A stretch of 64,000 nucleotides of DNA from JANRKN01 sp033763435 (GTDB taxonomy: Bacteria; Planctomycetota; Phycisphaerae; Phycisphaerales; UBA1924), in the NCBI GenBank assembly GCA_033763435.1, contig JANRKN010000158.1, positions 1 to 64,000 of the forward strand, in the 5' to 3' direction. Shown in pieces: positions 31,953 through 41,220 of the stretch. A model generated the notes under the pieces. That model worked only from the letters and a program-made list of their open reading frames with translations. It had not been told where the DNA came from and did no database searches. Both the position numbers and the translations under genes were made by a program. Numbering within the stretch: the stretch's first letter is position 1; every line of letters begins with the position of its first letter.

Positions 31953-33845
31953 TCAGGTCTTGAACCGACTGACCAGCGAGCGCAGGTTCTCGCTCTGCTC
32001 CGAGAGCGAGGCGGCGGCCTGAGCGGCCTGCGCGGCGCCCTGGTTGCTCTCGCGCGTCACGGCATTGATCTGCTCGACGCTTCGCGCGATCTCCTCGCTC
32101 GCGGCGCTCTGCTGCTCCGCCGCCGCGGCGATCGCTTCGATCATCGACGCCATCGACGACGAGGAGCCGACGATCCGCTCCAGCGCCTGGCCCGCCGAGC
32201 GAGCGAGGTCCACGCCCGTCGAGACCCGCGCCGAGCCCGACTCGATCTTCTTCACCGCGGTGCCCGTGTCGGCCTGGATCTCGCGGATGCTCCGCGCGAC
32301 TTCCTCGGTCGCGGTCGTTGTGCGCTCGGCCAGCTTCCGAACCTCGTCGGCGACAACCGCGAAGCCCCGACCGTGCTCGCCCGCGCGGGCCGCCTCGATC
32401 GCGGCGTTGAGCGCGAGAAGGTTGGTCTGGTCGGCGATGTCGTTGATGACGTTGATGATCGCGCCGATCTGTTCGCTCTTCTTGCCCAGCTCGTTGATCG
32501 CGCGGGCCGACTCGGAGACTTCCGCGGCGATCGCCCGCATCTCCTCGACGGTCTTGCCGACGACCTCGCCGCCCTGACCCGCGTCGTCGCGCGAGGCCTG
32601 CGCGCCCTTGGCGGCGTCGGAACCCTTGCGGGCGACCTCGCTGACGCTCTGGCTGAGCTCCTCGACCGCGGCCGAGACCTGCGAGGTCTGCTGCTCCTGG
32701 CGCGAGAGGCCCGCGGCCATCTGCTCGGCGCTTGCGGCGATCTCCGTCGACGCCGCCGCGACCGATTGGGCCGAACTGGAGACCTGCTTCACCACGCCGT
32801 GGAGGCTCTCCAGCAGCGCATTGACGCCCGAGGCGATCTGCGCGACCTCGTCGCCCCCGTCGGTCGGGATGCGCCGGGTCAGGTCGTTGCTCTTGCGGAT
32901 GGCCTCGACCTCCTGCTCGACCATCGCGACGCGCTTGCTCACGCGGCGGGCGATGAACACCGCGCACCCGGCGCCCAGCGCCAGGCCCGCGAGCGACATC
33001 ACCGTCGCGAGGGACTTCTTGGAAGACAGAAACGCGACGGAGGATGCTTCCGTGGCTTCCGCCTCGCGCGAGAGCAACTCCGCGATCTCGCCCGTGAGCT
33101 TGCCCAGCTTGGGGCCCTGCTCCTCGAGCGCGGCGTTGATCTGGTTGCGCTTGCTCATCAGCGTTTCGAGGTGCTTGAGGTCCGCGCCGTACTGCTCAAG
33201 CGAAGCTCTCAACTCGCGCGAGGATCCGGGCAGCGAGGCGAGCGAAGCTTCGATCGACTTCTCGGCCGCATCACCCAACTCGGCCGAGCGTGTCTGAAGG
33301 AACGTCGCCGCGAGCGCCCAGGCCTGAGCAAACTGGTCGGTAGCGCGGTCGAGCGCCTCTCGCTCGGCGCCCGCAGCGCGGTCACGCGCGGCGCGAAGTC
33401 GCTCGGCCAGTGCGGGGCCCGCCGCGGCGAAACGGCCGTTGATCAGCTCATTGCGTTCAATGACGATCGGCACGATCTTCTCGAAGCCGTCGCGGAACTC
33501 GGCCGCGAGCTTTTCGAGCTGCGCGAGTCGTTCGGCCGCTTCGGGAGAGGGGCTCTGCGCTTCGAAGCGCTTGGCAGCGTCCGTGAATGCCGTGTACGCC
33601 TGAGAGAAACGCTCACGCTCGGCCGCGTCGTTGTTCATCAAGAAGCGACGGACGCCGATCCGGAGCTGATTTGCGGCATTCGCCATCTCGCCGTTCGCGG
33701 CGAGTTTGGTCGTCGTGCGCCCGAGCGTCTGCGCTGTGTCGGTACCGGCGGCGAGGCCTTGCCAAGACACAGCCGCGATCGTGGTCAGGACCGCGAGCGT
33801 GAAACCGAACCCGATGTACAACTGCTTTGCAAGCGTCCAACGCAT
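31953..33845 (-). CDS. Methyl-accepting chemotaxis protein
   Basis: A 630-residue transmembrane receptor. TM1 (YIGFGFTLAVLTTIAAVSW) is at about 10-28 and TM2 (LATVMSLAGLALGAGCAVFI) at about 275-295, enclosing a helical periplasmic sensor of about 245 residues. A HAMP domain follows, then a long cytoplasmic coiled coil whose tip includes GRGFAVVADEVRKLAERT. The C-terminus lacks a CheR-docking pentapeptide. GGGAGCC precedes ATG 33845. No other che or flagellar gene lies in the window, so it is an orphan receptor. Ligand unknown. Confidence 0.92.
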   Translation of the reverse strand: MRWTLAKQLYIGFGFTLAVLTTIAAVSWQGLAAGTDTAQTLGRTTTKLAANGEMANAANQLRIGVRRFLMNNDAAERERFSQAYTAFTDAAKRFEAQSPSPEAAERLAQLEKLAAEFRDGFEKIVPIVIERNELINGRFAAAGPALAERLRAARDRAAGAEREALDRATDQFAQAWALAATFLQTRSAELGDAAEKSIEASLASLPGSSRELRASLEQYGADLKHLETLMSKRNQINAALEEQGPKLGKLTGEIAELLSREAEATEASSVAFLSSKKSLATVMSLAGLALGAGCAVFIARRVSKRVAMVEQEVEAIRKSNDLTRRIPTDGGDEVAQIASGVNALLESLHGVVKQVSSSAQSVAAASTEIAASAEQMAAGLSRQEQQTSQVSAAVEELSQSVSEVARKGSDAAKGAQASRDDAGQGGEVVGKTVEEMRAIAAEVSESARAINELGKKSEQIGAIINVINDIADQTNLLALNAAIEAARAGEHGRGFAVVADEVRKLAERTTTATEEVARSIREIQADTGTAVKKIESGSARVSTGVDLARSAGQALERIVGSSSSMASMIEAIAAAAEQQSAASEEIARSVEQINAVTRESNQGAAQAAQAAASLSEQSENLRSLVSRFKT

Positions 33846-34074
33846 CTGAGGCTCCCGAAAGATCGGGCGCGCGCCACCATGGCCGCGCTGCGCGTCCGAT
33901 GATCCGGTGATCGGGAGTTCCCCAATCCCGCTTCAGGGCGTGAGACGTCCACTCGCGGATTTCTGGCGATTCCTGCGGTATCTCCCCCCAGAACGGCGGA
34001 AGCCATTACCCCGCCCGGCCGGGGGCGATGCCTGGGAGAAATCGGAGAAGGAAATCTGATTCGCCTTGAGGGCG

Positions 34075-36168
34075 TTACTTGGCAGCGGGCGAGGTCGGCG
34101 CGCTGGTCGCGTCCGAGACCGCGGCGGGATCGCCCGCGGGTGCGTCCGCGATCTCATCGCCGTCGGCGCCCAGGTTCTTCCAGGCGTAGCGGTCGCGGAG
34201 CGTCTCGATCGAGAGCGGCGAACTGGTGCCCATCGCCTCGCGCAGCTCGCGGAAGCGCAGCTGCGACTCGCCCTGATCGGCGACACGCGTGAACGTCTCC
34301 CGCGTCAGGGGCCGACGCTGGGTGATCGTCGCGATCACCGACGCCTGCTTGGCGGGCACATCAATCCAGACCGTGCGGGCGCTGGCGTTCTCAGGCGCGA
34401 CAGGTGCGAGCGGGTCAAGCTTGGCCGCGGCATCGAGGACGGCCTTGACGACCTCGGGCTGGTTCGCGACGGGCGCGAACTCATCGCGCGGCTGCATCCC
34501 AGGGAACAGCGACGCGCCCTGGCGGGTGAAGAACCAGTCCTTCTGGACCACGGCCGAGCCGATCGGCATCGGGGGCGCGCCGGTCACCTCGGCGGGGATC
34601 TGCTTCGCGACCGCGTCCAGCCCCGCGTCGGGCTGCGACGCGAGGGCGAGCATCGCGTCCTTGCTCGCACGCACGGCGGCATAGGCCTGCGCGAGCTTCA
34701 CGTCGCGCACCACCTCCGCGCGGACCGCGTCGAGAGAGTCGGGGCCCGAGGGCTGACGCGCCTCGAGCACCGTGAAGAAGTACTTGTTGCCTGCCGCGTC
34801 ACGCAGCGGCGTTTCGGCGAACGGCACGCCAGCCTGAATGATCGGATCGCTGCGGAAGTCCTCGCCGTGCAGCTCGCGGGCGTTGAACACCAGCGACGCG
34901 AACGGCGTCGTGCGCGTGCCCACGCGGATCGACGACGCGCCGATACCCGGAAGCCCCGCGACCTGCGCAAACGTCTGGAACTCCGCGGCCTTGACCGTCA
35001 CGGCCGGAACGGGGATCGTCACGTTGATCCGGCCCTTGAGGCCTTCGACCACCGACGCGGCCACCGCCTCGAACCGCGGCTTCTGCGAGGCCCAGTCGGC
35101 GGGAAGTTCGTACACACCGCTGCCGCGCGTGAGCTTCTTCAGCACGCGCTGGATGTCGGCCTCGATCAGCTTCGAGGCCTGATCCATGATCTCGTCAACG
35201 CGCGCCTCGCGGAGCGCGCTCTCGACCCGCGCTCGCTCCGCGGCGAACTCGCCCGGATACTTGTCGCGCTGGCGGTCGTAGCTCTTGCGGACCTCGACCG
35301 GGTCCACCTGCACGACCGACGCAACCTGCGCTCGCTCGAGCGTGAGATACTCGAGCTTCACGCGGGCAGGGAGCTTGTAGCCGAAGCCCAGCTCACCCGC
35401 GCCGGGCTCGATGTCCTTGTACTTGGCAAAGTGCTCGGCCAGCTGCTGCTCGGTCGGCTCGCCCGCCTGTCCGACGTAGCGCGTCGCGGGCACCACGACG
35501 TAGCTGGCAAAGGCGGTCTCGCCTTCTTCGGCGAGGCCCACGAGCGTGGCGCGGTCAGAGAGGCGCGAGGCCTCGATCATGATCTGCTGGAGGCGGAGCA
35601 CGCCGCGGAGCTGCGCGAGCGCGATGTCCCCGTCGGTGACCATCATGCGCGCGCGGCCGAGGCCCTGCATGATCTGACCGTCGAAGAAGCGTGCGGCCTC
35701 AGCCTTGGCGGACGAACGCACGCGTTCCTGCTCTTCGGGGGTCGTGGTGGGGGCCTGAGCATCGCGGAACACGAACCACTCGTTCTCGAGAATCTCGTCG
35801 CGGAGGATCTGGCCCTCGCCGGGCCCGCCGATCAGGCCGGCTTCCTTCGCGGCGGTCGTAAGCAGGAACCAGTGCTCGGCGTTCGAGACGCCCAGCTGCT
35901 GAAGGATGCCCGCGGTGAAGATGGGCTGAGGCAGCTCGTTGAAGCTGCCGCAGGTCTTGAGCACTTCAAGGAACCTCGCGGCGCGGTCGATCTCGTCGGC
36001 GCGGATCGTGCGCTTGGCGCCCGAGGCGGTGACGATCGTCGCGACCTTGCGCTGCGTGGGGTCGCCCGCCAGACGCTGCATCAGGTCGGGCACCAGGAAC
36101 GCCACCATCAGGAAACTGCCCAGCACGGCCAGGATCCACTTGGCGTTCTTCCGCATGAACTTCGTCAT
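34075..36168 (-). CDS. PpiD/SurA_N-like membrane-anchored periplasmic protein
   Basis: A 697-residue protein with a PpiD-like N-terminus. A short basic cytosolic segment (MTKFMRKNAKWI) is followed by one membrane span (LAVLGSFLMVAFLVPDLMQ) and a long, mostly helical periplasmic part. The region around residues 95-240 resembles the SurA/PpiD N-terminal chaperone domain, and EQQLAEHFAKYKD is similar to SurA_N helices. A clear parvulin active-site signature is not visible, so it may be a chaperone without isomerase activity. GAGGGG precedes ATG 36168. The Ala/Pro/Ser-rich tail has no known domain. Confidence 0.7.
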   Translation of the reverse strand: MTKFMRKNAKWILAVLGSFLMVAFLVPDLMQRLAGDPTQRKVATIVTASGAKRTIRADEIDRAARFLEVLKTCGSFNELPQPIFTAGILQQLGVSNAEHWFLLTTAAKEAGLIGGPGEGQILRDEILENEWFVFRDAQAPTTTPEEQERVRSSAKAEAARFFDGQIMQGLGRARMMVTDGDIALAQLRGVLRLQQIMIEASRLSDRATLVGLAEEGETAFASYVVVPATRYVGQAGEPTEQQLAEHFAKYKDIEPGAGELGFGYKLPARVKLEYLTLERAQVASVVQVDPVEVRKSYDRQRDKYPGEFAAERARVESALREARVDEIMDQASKLIEADIQRVLKKLTRGSGVYELPADWASQKPRFEAVAASVVEGLKGRINVTIPVPAVTVKAAEFQTFAQVAGLPGIGASSIRVGTRTTPFASLVFNARELHGEDFRSDPIIQAGVPFAETPLRDAAGNKYFFTVLEARQPSGPDSLDAVRAEVVRDVKLAQAYAAVRASKDAMLALASQPDAGLDAVAKQIPAEVTGAPPMPIGSAVVQKDWFFTRQGASLFPGMQPRDEFAPVANQPEVVKAVLDAAAKLDPLAPVAPENASARTVWIDVPAKQASVIATITQRRPLTRETFTRVADQGESQLRFRELREAMGTSSPLSIETLRDRYAWKNLGADGDEIADAPAGDPAAVSDATSAPTSPAAK

Positions 36169-36204
36169 CGTCGCCCCTCGTCGCGTGCACCGCGCGTCGA
36201 TCGA

Positions 36205-36239
36205 AAAAACACCGACCCGCGCTCTCGCACGGGCCGGTG
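36205..36239 (-). terminator. Rho-independent terminator of rpsD
   Basis: A 10-bp stem (36210-36219 with 36230-36239, one G-U pair in the minus-strand RNA) is followed by TTTTTTCG on the minus strand. It is 14 bp past the rpsD stop and is the strongest intrinsic terminator in the window. Confidence 0.85.
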
Positions 36240-36252
36240 CAGTGTTCAGGAT

Positions 36253-36852
36253 TTAGCGGTAGAACTCGATGATCAGGTTCGCGTTCACGTCGAACGGAAT
36301 CTGGTCGGTCGTCGGGATCGAGACGACGCGGAGCGTCAGTTCGCTCGGGTTGAGCTCGACCCAGCCCGGGATCTCGAAGCCCGGCATCGACTCCATCGCC
36401 TCGCGCGCCAGCTTCTGCGCCTTGGCCTTGAGGGTGATCGTGTCGCCGACCTTCAGTTCGCGGCTGGGGCGGTCACACTTGCGGCCGTTGACCAGCACGT
36501 GCCCGTGCGCGACCATCTGGCGCGCGCCCCAGACCGTGCGGACCAGGCCCGCACGGCGGATCGTGTTATCCAGACGCCGCTCGAGGAGCTGCATGAGCGT
36601 CTCGCCGCGGTTGCCCGGCTTGCGCCCGGCCTCGGCGACGTAGCGGCGGAACTGCGTCTCCAGCACCCCGTAGTGGAACTTGACCTTCTGCTTCTCGTTG
36701 AGGCGGATGCCGTAGTCGCGCAGGCGACGGCCGCGGTAGCCGTGCATGCCGGGGAACACCAGCGCGCGCTTGGACGTGTGCTTCGGGTTGTCCGCGATCG
36801 GGACGCCGACGCGACGGGAGAGCTTGACCTTGGGACCTGTGTAACGAGCCAT
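36253..36852 (-). CDS. rpsD: 30S ribosomal protein S4
   Basis: A 199-residue primary rRNA-binding protein of the 30S subunit. MARYTGPKVKLSRRVG is followed by the S4 core (QLLERRLDNTIRRAGL, then ARQMVAHGHVLVNGRKCDRP) in the RNA-binding S4 domain. The N-terminal zinc-binding cysteines of some S4 proteins are absent. ATG 36852 has GGAGG upstream; the frame to 37008 is not used. It stands alone with its own terminator rather than in the alpha operon. Confidence 0.96.
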   Translation of the reverse strand: MARYTGPKVKLSRRVGVPIADNPKHTSKRALVFPGMHGYRGRRLRDYGIRLNEKQKVKFHYGVLETQFRRYVAEAGRKPGNRGETLMQLLERRLDNTIRRAGLVRTVWGARQMVAHGHVLVNGRKCDRPSRELKVGDTITLKAKAQKLAREAMESMPGFEIPGWVELNPSELTLRVVSIPTTDQIPFDVNANLIIEFYR

Positions 36853-37292
36853 GAATCGACCTCCGTCTCCGCGCCTCGAAGTGAGGCCCGGGTGCCGGGA
36901 CCGCGTCGCCGATACTGGTTCGGCGGGGGCCGGCGATCGTGAATTGGAACGGTCGCGCCGGGTGGCCCAGACTTGGGTCCGACGAAACCAACGATCCGGA
37001 GCACCCATTGTGCCCTGGACCCCACCCCTTCAACCCCACCCCATCCCGCCGGTCACCCGGAGGGCCTCAATTGGAGGACGCCCCCCCGCCCCGGTCAAGC
37101 CCCCAACGAACGATCCGGGCGGTTCTGGCCCCCTTAATGACCCTGGGGCTGTCGGCTTGAACGGAATCCACACGCGTTTCCATGCCGGGACGGGCCCCGG
37201 GGCCGCCTCAGCGAACTACGCTCGGCCGGGAACGCACGGGAGGGGCCCCTGACCGTCCGCTTCCCGCGCGTCCACCGAACATCCGGAGCGTT
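36853..37292. other. 440-bp divergent intergenic region rpsD/purF
   Basis: No gene is supported here. It must hold promoters for rpsD (minus) and purF (plus). The most distinctive element is the C-run/G-quadruplex motif at 37020-37042. The purF Shine-Dalgarno (GGAG) is at about 37284-37287. No riboswitch or S4-binding structure was recognised. Confidence 0.6.
37020..37042 (-). other. Four-tetrad G-quadruplex motif upstream of rpsD
   Basis: The minus strand carries four runs of exactly four G separated by loops of 1, 5 and 1 nt (G4-N1-G4-N5-G4-N1-G4). It lies 168-190 bp upstream of the rpsD ATG. Such short loops favour a stable parallel quadruplex; function is unproven. Confidence 0.7.
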
Positions 37293-38816
37293 ATGCCGAC
37301 GAGAATCGCTCTCCCGGTCCTGACCCCGAATTGCGTCCCGCATGCCGCGGCCAGCGGATGCGCCGTGGACCATCACGCCTACGAGAAGAAAGAAAAGTGC
37401 GGCGTCTTCGGCGTGTGGGGCCATCCTGCGCCCGCGCGGCTCACGTACTACGGGCTGTACGCCCAGCAGCACCGGGGCCAGGAATCGGCGGGCGTCGCGG
37501 TCTCCGACGGCAAGGCTCTGCGCGCGCACACGGGCATGGGCCTCGTGCCCGAGGTCTTCTCACCGGCCGAGCTTGATGCGCTGGATGCCTTTGCCGCGAG
37601 GTCGCGCCCGGGCGCGGCGATCGGGCACAACCGCTACTCGACCGCGGGCGGTTCGATCGCGTGCAACGCGCAGCCGCTGCTGGAGAGCTACGTCGGGGGC
37701 CAGGTCGCGCTCGCGCACAACGGCAACCTGATCAACTCCGACCTGCTTCGGCTGAAGTTCGAGCAGGCCGGTCATCTCTTCCATACCACCAGCGACACCG
37801 AGGTGGTGATCCACCTGCTCGCGTCGCCCGAGCAGCAGCGCACGAGCGATCCGCTCGCGGCGACGTTGCGCAGGCTGCAGGGCGCGTTCAGCCTGCTGTT
37901 CCTGTTCCCGGATCGGCTCGAGGCGGCGCGCGACCCGTGGGGCTGGCGTCCGCTCGTGATCGGACGGCTGCCCGGCGGCGAGGTCGTCGTCGCGAGCGAG
38001 ACGGTCGCGCTGGATGTCGTGGGCGCGACGGTGGAGCGCGAGGTTGAGCCGGGCGAGATCGTGACGATCAGCGACCGGGGCGTGACGAGCCGGCGCTTTG
38101 CTGAGCCCGCTGAGCGGCCCGCGCACTGCGTGTTCGAGCACGTCTACTTTGCCAACCCTGCGAGCAACGTGTTCGGCGAGAATGTGCAGACGGTGCGAGA
38201 GAAGTTCGGCGAGCGGCTCGCTCGTGAGGCGCCTGTGAAGGCTGACTACGTGATGCCGATGCCCGACTCGGGCCGGAGCGCGGCGCTCGGATACGCCCGC
38301 GCGTCGGGCCTGCCCTACCGCGAGGGCATCGTGCCCAACCGCTATGTCGGGCGCACGTTCATCAAGCCCAGCCCCGAGCAGCGCCAGGCCGCGGTGAGGC
38401 TCAAGCTCAACATCATCCCCGACCTCGTGCGCGACAAGAGCCTGGTGATCGTCGATGACTCGATCGTCCGCGGCACGACAACGCGCACGAAGATGGACCA
38501 GCTCCGCCAGGCTGGCGCGCGCGAGATTCACCTGCGGATCTCCTGCCCGCCCATCCGGCATCCGTGCTATTTCGGCGTCGACTTTGCCGAGCGCTCACAG
38601 CTGGTCGCGCACGGGCGAACGATCGAGCAGGTGCGCGAGTTCCTGGGCGTGGATTCGCTGCACTATCTGTCGATGGAGGGGTTGCTGGCGTGCGTGAGCC
38701 GCCCGGCGACGTCGTACTGCACCGCGTGCTATTCGGGCGAGTATCGCCTGGACCCGCAGTTCCCCACGGTCGAGCCTGCGCTGGGCGATGATCGGCAATT
38801 GAGCATCTTCCGCTAG
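37293..38816 (+). CDS. purF: Amidophosphoribosyltransferase
   Basis: A 507-residue enzyme catalysing the first committed step of purine synthesis. A 35-residue propeptide precedes the nucleophile Cys36 (KKEKCGVFGVWGH), as in the self-processing Bacillus-type enzyme. The glutaminase domain shows YGLYAQQHRGQESAG and GHNRYSTAG. The PRPP-binding loop is LVIVDDSIVRGTTTRTKMDQ. Four Fe-S cluster cysteines are present (HCVFEH, RISCPP, and TSYCTACYSGEY), so it is the iron-sulfur form. GGAG precedes ATG 37293; the frame to 37182 is not used. Confidence 0.95.
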   Translation: MPTRIALPVLTPNCVPHAAASGCAVDHHAYEKKEKCGVFGVWGHPAPARLTYYGLYAQQHRGQESAGVAVSDGKALRAHTGMGLVPEVFSPAELDALDAFAARSRPGAAIGHNRYSTAGGSIACNAQPLLESYVGGQVALAHNGNLINSDLLRLKFEQAGHLFHTTSDTEVVIHLLASPEQQRTSDPLAATLRRLQGAFSLLFLFPDRLEAARDPWGWRPLVIGRLPGGEVVVASETVALDVVGATVEREVEPGEIVTISDRGVTSRRFAEPAERPAHCVFEHVYFANPASNVFGENVQTVREKFGERLAREAPVKADYVMPMPDSGRSAALGYARASGLPYREGIVPNRYVGRTFIKPSPEQRQAAVRLKLNIIPDLVRDKSLVIVDDSIVRGTTTRTKMDQLRQAGAREIHLRISCPPIRHPCYFGVDFAERSQLVAHGRTIEQVREFLGVDSLHYLSMEGLLACVSRPATSYCTACYSGEYRLDPQFPTVEPALGDDRQLSIFR

Positions 38817-38844
38817 CCGCCGGGCGAATATCCTTGCGACGAGC

Positions 38845-39837
38845 ATGGACGCCAAGCCCTCCAACGCACCGGCCTCCCGCACGCTGACGCTCGGGCACTC
38901 TGCCGACGCGGACGATGTGTTTATGTGGTGGCCCATCACCGGGAAGATCCGCCCGGACGGCGAGCCGATCGACGGCCCCGAGGGCAAGCCCGTGATCGAC
39001 ACCGCGGGGTTCCGGTTCCGCGCGGTGCCCGACGACATTCAGAAGTTCAACCGTCGCGCGATGGACGCGGCGGATCTGGACATCTCGGCCGTGTCGTTCC
39101 ACGCGTACCCGCACGTGCGCTCGCGCTATGCGCTGTGCGCCTCGGGCTCGTCGATGGGCGAGGGCTACGGGCCCAAGGTCGTCGCGAAGGCCGATGCGCC
39201 TCTGCACTGCGAGAACTGCATCCGCAATCGCAAGCCCACGATCGCCGTGCCGGGCGTGAACACCACGGCGTTTCTGACGCTCAGCCTGCTGATCGGTCCT
39301 TCGCCGACGGGCGCCTACCCGAGCTTCAGCTATGTCGAGATGCCGTTTGACCGCATCATGCCCGCGATTCTCGAGGGGCGCGCCGGCGGCCGGGGCGTCG
39401 ATGCGGGGCTGGTGATCCACGAGGGGCAGGTGACGTTCAAGGACCTGGGCCTGAAGCAGGTCGTGGACGTCGGGCAGTGGTGGGGCAAGGAAACGGGGCT
39501 CCCTCTGCCACTGGGCGCGAACGTGCTCAAGCGCAGCCTCGAGGAGCGCTTCGGGCCCGGCACATTGAACACGATCGCGGGCGTGCTGGAAAACTCCATC
39601 CGCTACGCGCTCGAGCACCGCGAGGAGTGCGTCGAGTACGTCCTCGCGTGGATGGAAGCCAACGGCACGCTGATCCCGCGTGAGCGGCTCGAGAAGTATC
39701 TCGACATGTACGTCACGCCGCTGAGCGTGAACATGGGTACGCGTGGGCGCGACGCGGTGCGGGCGCTGCTCACGCGCGGTCACCTCGCGGGTCTGGCGCC
39801 CGATCCGGGCGACCTGGACATTGTGCGCGTGGTCTAG
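38845..39837 (+). CDS. mqnD: 1,4-dihydroxy-6-naphthoate synthase
   Basis: A 330-residue enzyme of the futalosine pathway to menaquinone, cleaving cyclic de-hypoxanthine futalosine. The N-terminal LGHSADADDVFMWW, then VIHEGQVTFKDLGLKQVVD and GKETGLPLPLGANVL are MqnD family hallmarks. It lies 28 bp after purF and may have its own promoter (TATCCT at 38828-38833). Its presence indicates menaquinone respiration, consistent with the sdhCAB type. It ends with TAG, converging on the SUMF1 gene 6 bp away. Confidence 0.9.
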   Translation: MDAKPSNAPASRTLTLGHSADADDVFMWWPITGKIRPDGEPIDGPEGKPVIDTAGFRFRAVPDDIQKFNRRAMDAADLDISAVSFHAYPHVRSRYALCASGSSMGEGYGPKVVAKADAPLHCENCIRNRKPTIAVPGVNTTAFLTLSLLIGPSPTGAYPSFSYVEMPFDRIMPAILEGRAGGRGVDAGLVIHEGQVTFKDLGLKQVVDVGQWWGKETGLPLPLGANVLKRSLEERFGPGTLNTIAGVLENSIRYALEHREECVEYVLAWMEANGTLIPRERLEKYLDMYVTPLSVNMGTRGRDAVRALLTRGHLAGLAPDPGDLDIVRVV

Positions 39838-39843
39838 GGCGCG

Positions 39844-40995
39844 TCAGCACCCGGTCGAATAGCGCTCGAGGAAGAACACGGCATCGTCGCTGTCGATGAA
39901 GCCTGAGTCGTCGGCGTCTGCGCGCGTTTCGCCGGCCTGAAACGCCTGTACGAACGAGGCGACGTCGTCGGCATCGATGCGGCCCGAGGCGTCGACGTCG
40001 GCGGGGCAGAGCCGCGCGACGCGGACGCCCGGGAAGCCGTGGAGCCAGCCGAAGAACGTGACGTTGGGCTCGTCGCGGACGGCGCCCCAGCTTCGGCTGA
40101 GCGCCGAGGGGCTGGGCGACGCGCTGATACGCGTGGAGTACGCGCCCCCCCAGGCCTCGCGCGCGTGTGCCGAGCCGTAGGCGATGATCTTCAGATCCTC
40201 GACCCACTCCCAGACATTGCCGATCTGGTCGAACGTGCCGTTGGGCGAGCGCGCGCCCGCGCTTCCGACGCGGACGACGTTGCCGTCGACGGTGCCGTTC
40301 CAGTTCGCGGCGCGCCCGAAGTTCGCCGCGTTGGGCCCGGGGATCAGCAGCTCGCCGGTGACCGTCGCGCCGATGGCGGGCAGCGGTTCGGCGCTGGGGT
40401 GAGTGGGCCAGTCCCACATCGTGCCGGTGGAGGCGTCGAGCCGTCCGGCGCGGCGCCACTCGCCCCAGTTGGGGAGGAACCAGCGCGCGTCCGTGTTTCG
40501 GCGTTCGATCCAGAAGTAGGACTGCCCGTCGTCCTCGGCGAGGGTGTACGCGCCGTCCTCGGTGGTCTCGGGCGTTCCGCTGGCCCCGACGGGCCGGCCG
40601 TTGTTGAGCCAGTTGACGTACCGGACCGCGTCCATCCATGTGAGGTAGAGCACGGGCATGCGCTCCATGCCGGGCTTGCAGGCGTAGGTGAAGGCGCCGG
40701 GCGCACCGGTGCGGACGATGCCGCCCTCGGGCGTGGAGGCCATCTTGTCGTCGTAGATGCCGCGCGGATCGCTCGCGCCCACGCTGTTGAGATACGCGGC
40801 GTACTGCTCGTTAGTCGTCTCGTACGCCCCGATGCAGAACCCGCCCACGGGCTGATTCGCGGGCGAGAGCACGGGCACGACCACCAGCTCGGGCACCACT
40901 CGCGAATCGGGCGACCAGGGAGCGGGCTGCGCGCCAGCCCAGGGCGCGAGGGCAACGACCACGGCAGAGGCAAGCACGCGTGAGCGAATCGGCAT
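39844..40995 (-). CDS. Secreted SUMF1/FGE-like protein with dockerin-type C-terminus
   Basis: A 383-residue exported protein. The signal peptide (RVLASAVVVALAPWAGAQ) is followed by a formylglycine-generating-enzyme-like domain (GGFCIGAYETTNEQYAAYLN, YLTWMDAVRYVNWLNNGR, PNGTFDQIGNVWEWVED and GGAYSTR). The last 55 residues hold two EF-hand/dockerin-I-like calcium loops (DVDASGRIDADD and DADDSGFIDSDD) and end in TGC. This C-terminal arrangement is typical of Phycisphaerae secreted proteins. ATG 40995 has GGGAGG upstream. SUMF1-fold proteins are often binding domains rather than enzymes, and oxidase cysteines are not evident. Confidence 0.85.
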   Translation of the reverse strand: MPIRSRVLASAVVVALAPWAGAQPAPWSPDSRVVPELVVVPVLSPANQPVGGFCIGAYETTNEQYAAYLNSVGASDPRGIYDDKMASTPEGGIVRTGAPGAFTYACKPGMERMPVLYLTWMDAVRYVNWLNNGRPVGASGTPETTEDGAYTLAEDDGQSYFWIERRNTDARWFLPNWGEWRRAGRLDASTGTMWDWPTHPSAEPLPAIGATVTGELLIPGPNAANFGRAANWNGTVDGNVVRVGSAGARSPNGTFDQIGNVWEWVEDLKIIAYGSAHAREAWGGAYSTRISASPSPSALSRSWGAVRDEPNVTFFGWLHGFPGVRVARLCPADVDASGRIDADDVASFVQAFQAGETRADADDSGFIDSDDAVFFLERYSTGC

Positions 40996-41208
40996 CGTCG
41001 GCACCTCCCGCGACGCAGACCCCGAAGGGCCCGCAACGGACCGTGCACGCACCCACGCTCCCCCGAACGTGAAGCCAGACTACCGGCATCGGCCCGCTGT
41101 GCCAAGGGGCATGAGCCGGAATGGCTCGGAATCGGCACGAGGATCGCCGGGCCCGATTTCCGGGCTCGGCTTTTCTGGCCTTGCCTTTTCCGGGGACGCC
41201 CGGGCGGG

Positions 41209-41214
41209 TATCGT
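41209..41214 (+). promoter_or_regulatory. Candidate -10 hexamer, FAH-family gene leaderless start
   Basis: TATCGT ends 6 nt before ATG 41221, with no Shine-Dalgarno in between. A T-rich stretch at about 41171-41190 lies upstream but has no clear -35. Confidence 0.35.
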
Positions 41215-41220
41215 CCGCTC

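Noticed and set aside
33846..34074. Cyclic-di-GMP riboswitch upstream of the chemoreceptor gene
   Set aside because: The leader has GC-rich palindromes (around 34011-34024) but not the conserved GEMM core sequences.
34066..36942. 958-codon open frame on the plus strand
   Set aside because: Antisense to the PpiD-like gene and rpsD, Arg-rich and without recognisable motifs; a high-GC shadow.
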